DNA of 64,000 nucleotides from Atrichornis clamosus (lineage: Eukaryota; Chordata; Aves; Passeriformes; Menuridae). Both the position numbers and the translations under genes were made by a program. Shown here one piece after another: positions 40,643 through 53,500 of the stretch (position 1 is the first letter of the stretch; the number at the start of each line of letters is the position of its first letter). The notes below the pieces were generated by a model. That model did no database searches and was not told the DNA's origin. It was given only the letters and a program-made list of their open reading frames with translations. The stretch spans positions 62,001 through 126,000 of the forward strand of contig WBMZ01003495.1 in the NCBI GenBank assembly GCA_013400975.1. The letters run 5' to 3'.

Positions 40643-41245
40643 TTCCATTGCTTAACCCCTGCTGGAAAGTCAGTTTCACACAGACACCTGCTCACGCCCT
40701 CCCAGTTGTTTGAGGGAGAGAATTAGAGTAATAAATACAAGAGAACTCATGGGTTGAGATAAAGACAGGTTAATAGGTAAAGCAAAAACCACACACACAA
40801 GGAAAGCAAAACAAGGAATTAATTCACCATTTCCCATGGGCAGGTGGGTGTTCAGTCATCCCCAGGAAAGCAGGGCTCCATCACCTCTAACAGTGACTTG
40901 GGAAGGCAAACGCCATCATTCCATGCATCCCTCCTTCCTTCTTCTTTCCCCAGCTATATATGCCGAGCATGATGCCATGTATCTTGGAATGTCGCTTGGA
41001 TCAGCTGGGGTCAGCTCTTCTTGCTGTGTCCTCTCCCACTTTCTTGCACCACCCCAGCCTCCTCACTGGTGCTGTGGGGTGAGAGAAAGAAAAGGTCTTG
41101 ACTCTGTGTGAGGAGTCCTTACTGCTCAGCCATAAGGAAAACATCTTTCAGTTATCAACAGCATTTCCAGCACAAATAAAAACCATACCCCCATACCAGC
41201 TACTGAGAAGAGAATTAAGTCTACCCAGCACAAAAACAAATGGCT
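40643..41245 (-). mobile_element. Solo LTR of an avian endogenous retrovirus, minus strand
   Basis: About 600 bases match, by recognition, a common avian endogenous retrovirus LTR in minus orientation. The LTR start is near 41237-41245 (minus-strand TGTGCTGGG followed by TTAATTCTCTTC). A TATA-like word lies at 40955-40961. The normal ATTAAA polyadenylation signal appears as ATTAAC on the minus strand (40769-40774), one base off. The 3' end fades near 40643, where the usual GTTTAACCCC-type end is recognisable but mutated. No primer-binding site, gag, pol or env-like sequence lies on either side, so it is a solitary LTR left by recombination. Terminal bases and target-site duplication are not clear. 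I do not assign a family name. Confidence 0.8.
40955..40961 (-). promoter_or_regulatory. LTR TATA box
   Basis: TATATAT within the LTR, about 290 bases inside its 5' end on the minus strand and upstream of the expected R region. It is positioned as the core promoter of this LTR type. Whether it is still active is unknown. Confidence 0.5.
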
Positions 41246-44144
41246 CATGCAATTACACCCTTAAACTTGGAGAAAGTGCTGCACATACCTTTGTCTCATC
41301 AGTAAAGGGCAGATATATGCCATCATCTTCAAATGATAGAAAGGAATCTTGTGAGGAATTGATCAAAAAGTCACCACTGTTGTAATGTCTTGTTCCCATG
41401 ATAAGTGGGACAGGACACAGTCACAGTGCCTCCCCTCTGCCACAGTGATAAGTTTAGAAGGATGATAATCAACCCTCAGGTCACCTCTTCTGGGGAAAGA
41501 TCACATTTCCCATGACTACCCCGTGTTGTACCCTCCACCCCACTTCAGGCCGATGTGGGAAAATGGTCATTCTGGTCTGGGCCCACCCATTGCTGACAAA
41601 GTTACTAAAGCAGATGAAATTTTTGTCTTGTTACTACTTTAGCTTTGAACAGTCTTTGTCTCTTAAAAGCACTGTGATTTGGGTTGAATTTTAAGAAGAT
41701 GGGCCAAGCTAATGAATAAAATTCAAGATTTTGGCCTAATTACAAAGCTGTCCTCAATCTGGTTGCTCTGCTAGAGCATTCTTCTTGCAAATGATTCCCT
41801 GGGTGACTGTATCTCTGTGCAAGACCCTGTTACATGCCTTAAATTGAATGATGTGTCCACCTCTGCAAATGTGCTATAAGGAGAGCTGAACACAACTGGA
41901 TATACCCTGCATGGGTGAAAAATTTATTTATTTCTATTTTTTTGGCTCTTAATCCATCTTTTCATAGTTCTCTGAGACTGTGAGCTGCTTCATGCCTAAT
42001 AGTTGCTATGATACGATAAATAGCAAGGAACTATTTCTGCCAAAAGATTATAAAATTGTTACCATTATGCCTGAAAAGTTGTGATTTTGAAAAATCAAAG
42101 GCCAGTGGAGATATAATGCATAGATATTGATCATTTAATTCATTTTTATGAACTTTTTTTCAGTCAGGGACAGTGATTTGAAAGCTACAAAACTGGTGAA
42201 ATAGGGGTGTCTTGCTGTGATTCCAGACTCTTGGTTGCATATGATGAGCATTGATTTAAACTGAGAATTTCAGCATGCCTCAGTCATGTTGTACACTGTT
42301 CTTGTCACTCAGTAATGACTTTCTTATCACAGAGGACCAGGAGAGCCCTTGTCATTACTTTCAGATAACAGTAGCCTCTGGTACAGTGGGTCACCAGCCA
42401 GCACTGCGTCTTCTGGGTAGTTCTACTGTCAGCTTGGATCTTCTGGAGTGTTTCTCATCAGAGCAGATTGGAGATGCCTAAATTGATCAGGGAGCTCTCA
42501 TGGGGCCCTGCTCTGGTTATGAGCAGAGATCTTAGGGTCATTGACAACCTCAGTGCATTTCATTTTCTTCCTCAGTGTTGCCATTTAAAGATGTCTTACT
42601 AAAATTTGGTCCCTGATGCAGCTGATAATAGGCAGCGATGTTCCTCTCTATTTGCAACAGGAGCAGGAGTGACAGGTTACAGATCTGTCCACTTGTGTTG
42701 TCAAAATCTGAGTCACTCAGAGGTGACAGGTCTGGCTGTAGAAAGGCTGTGGAGGGAATGTTAAGGAATTCATTTTCAGTATGATTCTCTGTATAGGGCA
42801 GTAACATAGACAAAGATACATAATTGGGATATAATGTGTATAGAAATTATTTTGCTTTGTGTGTGAGAGTGTATTCAGAAGCCCATCTCTACTTAATGCA
42901 TCAATATTTAATGCACACAGTAATATTTTAAGGGAATTTTGCAAGAGTCTTTCAGCAATCTGTGATGTTACACACGTGGCTTGGCAATGGAGCTGAGCAA
43001 AGTAGGCACCTCCCTGATCGACCACTGGCCTTCAAGAGACTTCTGCACAGCAGAACATCTGCTATCCAGTCTACAGGAGAAATCCAGGCTATTTCTTGAG
43101 TAGGAGATGATGTTATGATGAACACAGAGAAAAAAATACTGATGTTTTCAAAAGGGCCAAGATTTAATTCCCATAACCTTAATGTCCACGTTTGGGGTTT
43201 CTCCTCTCAGGAAGACTGCTTGTTCCTCACCTACCATAATATATATTAAGTGCATGCTCACTATCTTGAGCTTAAGACCAGAGTGTAACAATATGACTTT
43301 GTTGAACTACCTGAGTATTTGGCCAGCTTGTCCAAAATACAGCAATTTTTATAGAACAGATTCATAGAATCATGGAATTATATAAGTATACAGCCTGAGA
43401 AGGGAATATGAGACTCTTCTTTGGATTCACTACTGCATTGACTATTAGTATTATTTTTTCTCTATTAGTACAATTATTCATTGCTTTAGATCTTCCATGT
43501 GTGTCAGCAGTTTAGTAGCAGCTTGTTTCTCAGTTTCTGCTCTCATATTTGCAGTCAGTTGTCATGACTCTTGTCAAGTCCAAGGAACAGAGATTTAGGC
43601 TTTGACACAGAGATCTCAGTTATTTCTGCTTTTGGCACTGCCTTGGAGACTGAAATTATGAAACTAGCCTTCTGTCTCTCTGGTTTCCCTTCCCTCCCAT
43701 CTTTATGTGATGGAAGTTTTGCAAGTTACCTGTGACATGGCTTTTTGCTCTTTTCAGTGGCCATTTCTGTCTGGCACAGAAGGCTCCCCCAGGGAAGGAC
43801 CTTTGGCTGTGGTGGTGTGAGATGCCACGGCTCAGGTGAAAGGCTTGTGGGGTGTTGCAGGAGTGACTCTGCTTTCAGCATGGGGTTTGTTCTGTGGCTC
43901 TCACCACGTGTAACGTGAACACAGGGCTTCCTTAATGGAGATCTGACCCTGGCTGCTCTCGCCTCCAAGGCACTAAGGTAATGTAAATAAAAATCACAGG
44001 GTCTTTTCCTCTAAGAGCTTAAAAATGTGTTGCTTTAACGCTGCAAAAGCTGACAAGAGTGTCTCTATCTTTGTTCTTGTGGTTTTGGTGTGTTGGACAA
44101 GGTTTTCTCCTGGGATTGAAAAGATGTTTGAAAAAGGCTCTTTT
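41246..44144. other. Unassigned non-coding stretch
   Basis: No gene is supported. The segment 41400-41600 is somewhat GC-richer and could be old repeat sequence, but I cannot match it. A short ATTCATAGAATCATGG at about 43366 resembles the minus-strand CR1 octamer end, but the match does not continue. The segment 43700-43970 is locally GC-richer without coding signal. Confidence 0.55.
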
Positions 44145-44282
44145 GAGGAGTTAACATCATAAGATTATTTAAATCACAATGCAGCTTTTTGAGGAGTTAA
44201 CATCATAGGATTATTTAAATCACAATGCAGCTTTTTGAGGAGTTAACATCATAGGATTATTTAAATCACAATGCAGCTTTTA
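44145..44282. repeat. Minisatellite, three copies of a 46-bp unit
   Basis: Units begin with GAGGAGTTAACATCATA at 44145, 44191 and 44237. Copies 2 and 3 are essentially identical. Copy 1 differs at one base (CATAAGATT against CATAGGATT). The near identity implies recent expansion, so copy number may vary between individuals. Each unit contains GTTAAC and ATTTAAAT. The units are directly adjacent with no spacers, so this is not a CRISPR array. Confidence 0.97.
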
Positions 44283-44989
44283 AGGCACACTGGTTGTATT
44301 TAGTATTTTGAATTATGTTAAATGATTACTCTTTTCCTCTTGTGCATACTTATTTTTATCATGAGCTTTGCTCTGTTTTTAAAGTGCCTGGGGTGCTTTC
44401 ACAGACAGGTGCTACATAAATAAAGTATATTATTATTTTAATAAGCTGCAGCAGTGCAGCAATTAGAAAATTCCATATGTTCATATTATCTTTTTAATTG
44501 CTCATATTGCCAGGATCTACTGTTCAGGGAGAAAGGTAGAGTACAAAGGAACTTCCATGTGGGAGAGAGAAACTGCCACCCTCTTCCTAAGAGCACTGGA
44601 GAAATATTTCCCTGCAGGCATTAAAATAGATGCAACAGGTTGCATTTTAGAATTACATCCAATGTTTCTCTTCTTGTCCCTTGCAACATTGTGGAAAGGG
44701 TAAAGAGCAACAGCTAAATATTTGGCTTCTAAGGGAGGCTTCAGGACTCTGGTGAGACCAGGTTAGTGATGGCAATTGGGCCATGCAGGAAAACATTTTG
44801 AACTGTGATCAAGGCGTTTGTCATGTGTGTACAAGCAGGAGTATTTCCACTGTGCCTTGCATTAAACACCTGAATAAAACAATTCTGTAGGGTCAGAAAT
44901 GTCCTGTTAGCTGATATCCTTCTGGTTATTTACTATTGCTGCAAACCTCTGTACTTCCAAAAGCAATCTGGTCTTGAAAGAAAAAATAA

Positions 44990-45056
44990 AGAGGGGTTGG
45001 AACTAAGTGATCTTTAAGGTCCCTTGCAACCCAAATCATTATATGGTTCTATGAAT
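44990..45056 (+). mobile_element. CR1 LINE 3' terminus, short
   Basis: A strongly 5'-truncated CR1 end in plus orientation. GGGGTTGGAACTAAGTGATC is followed by TTTAAGGTCCCTTGCAACCC and AAATCATTATATGG. It finishes with a single octamer-like TTCTATGA (about 45047-45054). No coding part remains. Confidence 0.9.
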
Positions 45057-48000
45057 GCTTAAAAGTTGACAAATAAAAACTCCAGCTGGAACGCCAGAAA
45101 TCTCTTGACAAAGTCTGTTTCTCTGTGATTTGCAGGTATAAGTAGAAAGCTGTAGTGGTACAAAGCTGCAGGTGACAGACTGAAGCTGAAGTCACTTTAT
45201 CCAGAACCTTGGCTGTCCTGGGGTTGACTCTCAGCTCTGCAGTGTCTGGCAGTGCTGGCGCACCTCCAGCAGCCACTTCACTGCTGCTCTCTCTTTTTCT
45301 TCTTGGACTGCTGACTGATTCTGAGTATGTATTTTTATGAGTGTGTGCTAGAAAGTAGTCAAGATTTAAACTGATATCTCATCTCAATCAGAATTAAAAT
45401 AATCACTCGGATATTTAACTATTGTAAAAAATAACCATAAAAATGCTTATTTCTGGAGACAATCTATGATTCCTGTGTTGAGTTTCTGGCTTGCTCTGGG
45501 TTCCTTTTCGACTTATATTGCTATAATCAGACATAATCCTGATACTTTGGACTTCTAGAAGTACTTCTGCACTACTTCTATTTTGCACATTGTGAAGGTG
45601 CAAAACTAGATAGGAGTACTAAAATTTTCTCAGAATCTATGTCTTTGGAGATCATATTTTGAACTCCAGTCAATTTTTTACATGCACTTTCTAGTGCAGT
45701 AAAACATGCATATAAGCATGCCTACACAGCAATTCTGTGTTACAGGAAAATGCACTTTATTTCCACTGGAACTCTTTCCTTGAAGGTTTAGTTGTAGGCT
45801 TTCTTCCCTTTTTTTTTTTTTTCCCAATCATCAGATTTTTTTTTGCATTAATTCTGTAATATTTACCAAGTAAAAGGTGCCTAAGGCATTTGGTTTTGTT
45901 GCAAACTGAGATATGTATTTTCAGCAGAGAACAAGATTTCTTGTACTTGCTGGAAGACAGACTCCTGCTTGGAGATAGACTCCTGCAGAAGGAGGTCTGC
46001 CTGCCTGCCTGTTGGTGACAGTCTGGCTGATCACTGTAAAGGAAGATGCCTTTGTCTGTTAATGTTGGTACCAGCAGTGATATATCATAGCTGTTTCACA
46101 GCACTGGGGCCTGGTTTCCTTAACAAAGCTCGCCTTAACATCTCAGGAACATGGAAGAAATGTAGGAAACACAGGGTACCACAGGAGTATGTCATATGGC
46201 TGCGACCTGGGCCAGATGTCAATAAAATTTACTAGTAGCATAGAATAAGAAGTAGAATTCAGCATTTGAGTAGCAGAGTCTTATACTACAGAGTTTGGTT
46301 TGTGAAATATGGGGTTTCAGTAAGTGATTAAAACACTGGATTTAGTTATGTTGATTGTTTTGTTTTCCTTAAGTTTAGAAAATATATGAAGACTGAATAT
46401 TTCTTATCACTATTATAAACCATTCTTTAGAGACACAAAGCTTCTTCTATCCCTACATCTGTGGAACTAATCAATTGCATTATATTTCTGCCTATATGTA
46501 TTTAAAACAATCAGTGGTTGAACTCTAATTCTTCTTGTTGTCCTAGCAAGCTGGATATGATATACCTCACATACCAAAATATTTGTATCTCTGCAGAATC
46601 TTATTTTTGGCTAGAGAAGTTGTCCAAATGCAGAGTAAACAATGGTCATCACTTTGAGATTGCATTAGACTGTAAGGTAGACCTGGCAGATGTAGGCAGA
46701 TGGGAAATGAGAGTGATCATGTTAGTTAAGATGATAGCCAGGGCCCTTAGCACAGCAGAAGTGTGACTATCATTGTGTTATACAGGCATGGGGAAAGGCA
46801 GTGCTCTAAGGAGTTTTGGAAAACAGCAGTAAAACAGGTTGCAGATGTTTCTGAGATGTTAGAAAAGGGAATGGGATGGAGCATGAAGGTGATTGTTTTA
46901 AAATTGAAAGAGAGTCCAATGGGGGCTGGCAGGAGTTCAGTACTGCCCAGCCATCCTATTCATTTTTGATGATGCAAAATGGGAGAAACTTGTTATCCAA
47001 AGGACCAGTTGCTGTGCTCTCTCCTTCTGCAGCCTGCAGATGTTGTCTAAATTGTGTCAGTTTATAACAAACATCTGTAGGACATATAGAATGTCTTTCT
47101 ACCCAGAGGAGAAGCAGCAATATAGAAAAAAGATAGTAAAAACAAATTAGGAAAAAGAAACACACTGTATCATCTTCAAAATATTGGAGGGGGCAGAGGT
47201 AAAGAAGGTAGTGGTAAAGCAGTAGAAATTAAAAGTAAAGTTGTTGTTACACACCTATGGTGTATCCAGCTAAGTAAGCTTAATGCATGCAATTTGTTTC
47301 CTGCACTTTCTAGAGCTCCCCTGACTGTGTTTTATGGAAAACAGCTGTTTTGTAGCAGCACAGCATCTTATGGATCATTCCAGTGTTGTCCTCTCTGGCA
47401 CAAAAGTTTAGCTTTGGCTCAGCTTTGTTTTTCTTTTTTCTCTTTTTTCTCCTAATCAAAATTAAAAGTCATTCCCTTAGAAAGGATGGGCTTATTCTTG
47501 CGAGTGGAAAAACACTGTTGTATGTTATATCTTTCCTTAGGCACCTGTGCACACAAGGCTCATCTGGCATTGGTACCTTATTCAGCATGTCCCAGGGATG
47601 AACAGTTACCTCCAGATGACAACGTGCTGTGCTCTTATGACAAATAGTATTGTGTCACGGAAGCTGACAAACAGTATTGTGTCAGAAGCCAAATTTAGCA
47701 GTGTTCTGGACAATGTTTTACAAAATGTAACTATAGCAACTCAATCTTCATCTGCGGATGATAACAAGATTTTTGTTTTAAGAGAGACGAAACCCCCCCT
47801 ACATCTTCCCACCTTGGTTCTATACCTACACCTGCTAGACACTGCCTGCTAGCTGGCTACGGCATTATTAGACACTTAATTTTTTTAAACCTGTACAAGG
47901 CAAATAGGTGCAGTTACTTTAAAAAAACGTTTGGGGCCTTTTCATAAAAACTTTGCCTCACCATTGTTATCTGTGTCCCTGCAGTTGCTGTTCAGGTTGC

Positions 48001-49463
48001 AGCCGCCTTTTGTTCCCTGTTTCCCAGGTGCCACACGGTGGTGCTCCTGACTCCGCATTGCCCAGAGGCCTGAGCTGGCTGAGAGCAGTTCCAGATGCTG
48101 TGTGTGTACCAGAGCCGATTTGGGAGGGAGGGCTGCACACAGCTCTGCAATGAGGTTAACCATGCCGTGGGATGGGGGATGTACATTTCTCCCAGGACTC
48201 AGCTACCAAATCAGATATGGGAGGAACGAGCTGAATAATGGCAGATGATAAAAATCTTCAGTATTGTGCATGTATACACATATGAACATATTTTCAGCCT
48301 CTTTTACACTTGATTACTTTGTGAATGTTGCATGCTGGCTTGCTTTAGTAGCTATCACGCCTCCCCATTTTCTGCTTGCTCAGTAGAAGACTCCTGCAGG
48401 TTCACAGCCCAGTATCCTCCTGGCAGCAAGGCTGGCACCCTTTTCTCTAGGTCTATGATAAAAATGCAGAGAAGCAAGGCAGAGGGAGGGCACATGTGCC
48501 TCCTTCTCCGTCTAAGGGGCCAGAACAGAATCAGGAGCTGCCTCAGTGGCTCCAGGCCGGGTTCCCAGATTGGAAGAAAGCCAGCAGTGGTGTTGGCCTG
48601 GTGCTAATTGGAAGGTCCCTTTTCCTCATAAGAAAATCTCTGTATTTAAGTGGGCATCCTCATTTCTATCAAGACTACAGCTCAGTGAAATAAACAGGAA
48701 TAACTTCATTGACTTGCGTGTACTTTGAATCTGATCCTGTGAACTGTAGTGATCTGTCAGTTTAGCTCTGTGCATGCAGGGGTTAACCTCCTACTGAGAG
48801 TTTCTGATAGCTTTAATGAAACTTGCATCAGGCATTTAGAAATTTATGTGAGTCTAGCTTTTAAATTGTATGAGGTCTTCTTTTTAATTAATCCTTATAA
48901 AAACAATTGAATGGTGACTTAAAAGGATAATTACTTGTGTTCTCCTTTGATTATTTTGTAAAAGTTTCATTAGATTTGTACAGGTTACTGCACTAGTAGG
49001 TGGTCTAAAAGAGGAGCTCTAATAAGGTCTATGTACATACTATAGTATGAACTTTTTGGTGCAGTCATGCCATCTATATAAACACTTTATTCTGTAATGT
49101 ATTGTTATTAACATGAATCTTTAAAGGTTTATCTTTTCTGTGTTTGCATGTCTTTGGATAATTTGTATAATATATGTAACTCTTCCATGAAGCCAAAAAC
49201 TGTCTATTAAAACCTTAAGTTAGTATTCAATTTATGGACAAATTCAATACCTTATGTGATAGGATCCCCTGAATCTGAGGAAGAATGATTAGTTTGTGAC
49301 ATCACCATTTTCACAGTTATTCATTGTATGCAGTCTCTGCAAAGGGCTAATGCGAAACAGATTTTTAATATTATGAAATATACTTGTAAACAATTCTCCC
49401 AACATGAGTATGTAAAGGTTTCAGACAGAAGCTAGTCTTTGCTAAAAACTGAGATGTGACTAG
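45057..49463. other. Unassigned non-coding stretch
   Basis: No gene is supported. Open frames are 60-101 codons and scattered on both strands. GC-richer patches at about 47980-48180 and 48360-48610 lack CpG-island density and any protein family match. A T-run lies at about 45810-45822. Confidence 0.55.
47639..47690. repeat. Two-copy tandem duplication, 27-bp unit
   Basis: GACAAATAGTATTGTGTCA at 47639 is repeated as GACAAACAGTATTGTGTCA at 47666. Each copy is followed by a GAAGC segment. One substitution and a small indel separate the copies. Confidence 0.85.
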
Positions 49464-49901
49464 TGTCCTGGGCTACAGCAGAAGGTTGCTCCTTTAGCAT
49501 CATGTGGGTGTAACCAAACTGTATTCTACCCCCCTCTGTGTCACTCCCGGTGAACTGTTTTTGATGGATGGTTTGCAGGAGCTGCCCAGTGCCCACCCAA
49601 CCCCTCAAGCTACAAGCTGGGTGGTAGACAAGATAAGGGAGCAGATAAGACGAACCCTGTAGGGCAGCATAGTGCCTCTTGTCTTCACAAAGGACACAGC
49701 TGGGATAGCTTCCCCCGGGAAGCACCAATGCAGTCACACCCATCTGAGGGGTTCGTCTCTGCTAATGGGCACAATCGGCAGCTGTAAAGACCCAGGTCAA
49801 GGACTCCCCAAAATATCTTATGACTCATAGGATTACATCATTGCACTGTGAAATTCCCTGCCCTGGGGGTAGTACTGAACATTCCTGACTGAATCTCACT
49901 G

Positions 49902-49907
49902 TATATA
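49902..49907 (+). promoter_or_regulatory. LTR TATA box
   Basis: TATATA in the context CTGTATATAATC, centrally placed in the LTR. It would direct initiation about 30 bases downstream, in the GGGCACTTTGGGAAC region. It is intact in sequence. Activity is unknown. Confidence 0.6.
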
Positions 49908-50147
49908 ATCTGGGCACTTTGGGAACTTGGGACACCTCCAACCACCACTCAGCAGGTCCCCAGGAGCACCAGAACTTCCAGAGGACCGCCGCTTTCAGTA
50001 GGACTGCAAACATCACTTCCACAGGACTGCAACCACTGCTTAATTGGACTGCGGCCATCTCCCTGACCAACAGGGTGCCAGGTTGTACTCTGACCTTGGG
50101 GTTTTAAACCAATTTTTCTGTATCAGTGCATTTATTGTAATCTTTCT

Positions 50148-50153
50148 ATTAAA
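50148..50153 (+). terminator. LTR polyadenylation signal ATTAAA
   Basis: ATTAAA lies 81 bases before the LTR end and downstream of the TATA box, as expected at the R/U5 boundary of a retroviral LTR. It is an intact variant signal. Confidence 0.55.
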
Positions 50154-53100
50154 TTGTAACTCCGACCTGAAATATTTCTAAAGGTATTTGTGTGGGGGTT
50201 AATTTCTCCCCTGGTTTACTTTCAAACCAGCACAGGTAAACATCACCAGGAGGCACCTCTCTTCATTGTATAAATGGATTCAGAGACCAAGGCAGGCAGC
50301 ATTAACGTGCTCATGTCTACCAGTGACGACTTGCACTTCAAGTGCAGTCTTACATATCAAATAAAAATACTGAGAATAATAAAATGCCATAAACGTGGAA
50401 ACGACACTTTGATATTTTGAGTGAGTTCATTATGAGCAGAAGGAAGTAACCCGGGATGTATTTACAATGTATAGTGTCTCTGATGAGTGATGGGTATAGA
50501 CAAGAGAAAAGCCTCAACAGAAGTAAGTCCAGCTGTGCAGGGTGCAGGTGCCTATAGAACAAGGCTGCTTGTTCTGTAACAGGCTTGAAAATTATCCTGC
50601 TGCTTAGCCTTGTTTCATATCTTTATCACCTGAACAACCCATACAGAAGCAGATGACGTTAAAATACTAATAAAAAAGGGACACCTTATGATATTTATTC
50701 AGTTATTTCATTGCACCATTTTCCAAATGGAAGTGAAAGCTGATTGTGACAAAGCAGAGTCAGCTACTTGCATCCTCACAGGCTGATAATTTGCTACTGA
50801 TGATATTTTGTGAAATGCTGAACTGAATTTGTTCTTACTGGCAAGAAATCCTGAGTGAAATTTTCTCCTTGAGATAGCACAAAATGGAATTACCCAGACC
50901 AAATGAGAGACCTCTTTGTTGTCTTTATTCAATAAGAACATAAACTTCTCTGCAAAGTCTAATACTAATGAATACCTTAAAGTATAAAAGCTTGGCGCCA
51001 AGGAAAGATGTAAAATGTACATAGGTTTTTCTACATGTGTAGATTAGTAGAGACTTGGAGGATTTATTTCCCTTGTTCCTATCCTCAGAATGGATTGAAA
51101 GATTAGCATTTTAGTGATTTTATATCAGAAAATACTGTGGAGGATCAAGATTAACTGCAAATATTGAACTAGTCCCCAAAAGATGAATTCCAGAAGTAAT
51201 TAAGAACGCAAATCTACGTAAGCATAGTGCAAGTTTCCTAGAAAACCTAAGCCCACTTATGCCAACATGTCCTGATGCAATCAGAATTGTTTTCTGCACT
51301 GGCCCACAGCTGGCTTTCAATGCCATTTTAAGATCTCAGTGCAAATTCTTACCCAGACCTTTGGAGTCTTCCTTCTTATGCAAGAACTACATGTTCATGC
51401 ATGCCTAAGACTATTCCTAAGGAGCACAAGGACCAACACTTCCTCCATATAGCCTAGCAGGGTGCACCCTTAGCTCATCCCGAGCACAGCTCAGTCTGTT
51501 TGCCCATAGCACTTTGTGCTCCTCTCCTGCTGCCAAAGGGATAGCACATCTAAAAGTTTGCTGATTTCACCACAACCTCTGGCAAGGGACAGCTCCAACA
51601 ATAAAACATATAGATTGTTTTGCTTACATGAAGATAAAGTGTTGAAAACAAAAGGTTACGAGTAAAACAATTTTAGTGCTTTTTTTTTTTTCCCCCTTCT
51701 GTATGCCTTCTCAATTTTTCTGCCGTATTTCACTGGGAATGCAGTTCTTGAGGTTAGCAGTTGGAGGTCTGGCCATCCAGGTCTCCCACATATATTCTGT
51801 TCTCCGAGTACTGAATAACATTTCTCTCTTTTCCTCCTAGATATACTACACTCAGTTTCTCCTTGATTCACTGCAAATGGAGTATTGAAGGCTGGGAAAG
51901 AGGGGAGGCAAAAGGGTAATGGTCAGAAGGAGATATGTCCTGGCTGTTTTCAGCTTTTCACTCTGTTCTCTTGATACACCTGCCTTGCTGGATGCCTTTG
52001 TGCTTTAACTTAAAATTATTTTTTTCATGCCTATATGGTTTTGAGTACCTTCTTCCACTTTATATTTTTCCTTTTTTTTTAAGTTTAAAGTATTAAAATA
52101 TTATATGTGAAAAACATCTATTCTCCATTATATCCGTCAAGTTGATAGTCTTCCATGCCATACTTGTTTCGTAAAGAGATGACACAAAGGTGTTTTAATG
52201 AACTTATTTTGAACAGATTGAGGACATTGAATTAATTTTATATATCCATGTAAGTAAAAAACCACGTCTTTGTCCTGTGTTTATTCTTGGGTTTTGTGGA
52301 CTAAATCAGTATTTTTTCCTTAAGTCCCTTGCTCTTATTTTCCATACAGGGACTATAATAACACTAGATTGGATGATATTTGCAAAAATTGAGAAGGAGT
52401 TTGTGTGTGTGTTTATGTGCGTGATAATAACTTTAAAAATGTGACAATAAAAGAAGACATAGAATTCCTTCTGCATGGAATGAGGTATTGTCACAAAGTT
52501 GACAGATGACATTTAATTAAGTTATAGCATAGCTAAACTTTGCTTATCACATCCTGCCTCCCTGCATTTCTGAGAAAACATTACGTAAATTCGTAAAAAG
52601 TACTTAAAAGTACTTAAAGAAGAACACACAGAAGATAACTGTAAATCCTCTGGCCAGTTAGAGCATCCAGAAGTTTCCTCTGTTCTGTTATCCAATGCAG
52701 ATGTTTCTGGATTCTGTATATGGCTCCTAGGATCACATATAAGCAGCAGGCAGGATAGTTCAATTGAACCGTGGATGTCAACTTAGCGGGTGATTCATTT
52801 CAATGACAACAAAGTTGCAAAGAAGGAGAGTTGTGAGTTCAGTGGGTAGAGGTTCCAACCCTGGAGGCAGCTGTGTGGGCAAAGAAGCCACCATGAGGTG
52901 AACCATTAATCATGGGACATACACTGTGAGATGCTTGTTTTAAGATCTAGTAAGTATGAATTACTCCTTTTATTGTTGTAGCTGTAGCACTGTTAACAAC
53001 TGAGGAAGTTTTTTTTTTTTTCCACGAAAATGTGGTTTGAAAGGAAGCTATCCATGCACACCTAACCTCTGGGAAAAGTGTGGAAACTGAATCACTGGAC

Positions 53101-53462
53101 TGGGGCTTTGAAAGCACACAAATATACTTAGCTATCTCATTTGGGATCTCCAGGACTTTAATGTTTAGCCTATGTGACTACTGTACGAGCCAGGTAAGTG
53201 CAGCATCAAGGGAAGTAAATAATGCAATCTGTCCCCAGACCACAATACTAAGCAACTTTAGCTACAAGAACACATTTATTGTTTTCAGTGATAGAATTAG
53301 TGTATGTGTTGCTTGCAAAGCAGCTATATATTGACAAACACTTTAAAACATGGTGATTTTACAGCAAGCTGAATATTTTTAAAAAAATATTTCATTCTCA
53401 TATATGCACATGTATATGTGCACTATAGATATGTATTTCCGTATGAAAAAGTTTAAAAATCA

Positions 53463-53500
53463 GTGTGTGTATGTGTGTTTTTATATGTAACTATATATAC
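53463..53500 (+). repeat. Degenerate TG/TA microsatellite
   Basis: A TGTGTGTATGTGTG run passes into a TATATGTAACTATATATAC run. The sequence just upstream (53400-53440) is also rich in TATATG and contains a small 7-bp-arm hairpin TGCACAT...ATGTGCA. Confidence 0.8.

Larger units (their letters stand above)
49464..50234 (+). mobile_element. Solo LTR of an endogenous retrovirus, plus strand
   Basis: A 771-base element with LTR-like ends: it begins TGTCCTGGGC and ends CAAACCAGCACA, giving a short imperfect terminal inverted repeat (TGTCCTGG against CCAGCACA) with the canonical TG...CA. Inside, in the right order, are a TATA box (49902-49907) and an ATTAAA polyadenylation signal (50148-50153), about 245 bases apart. 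No internal retroviral sequence is seen on either side, so it appears solitary. The flanks (ACTAG on the left, GGTAA on the right) are not a matching target duplication, so either the boundaries are off by a few bases or the duplication has decayed. The style fits avian ERV-L type LTRs, but I do not assign a family. Confidence 0.78.

Noticed and set aside
43362..43400. ATTCATAGAATCATGG resembling a minus-strand CR1 octamer end
   Set aside because: The resemblance covers under 20 bases and the adjoining sequence does not follow CR1, so it is not enough to call.
44145..44282. Regular repeats considered as a CRISPR array
   Set aside because: The units are directly adjacent with no unique spacers, and the sequence is vertebrate. 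It is a minisatellite.
49432..50070. Minus-strand frames of 81 and 103 codons
   Set aside because: Both overlap the solo LTR on its antisense strand and show no retroviral or host protein motif.
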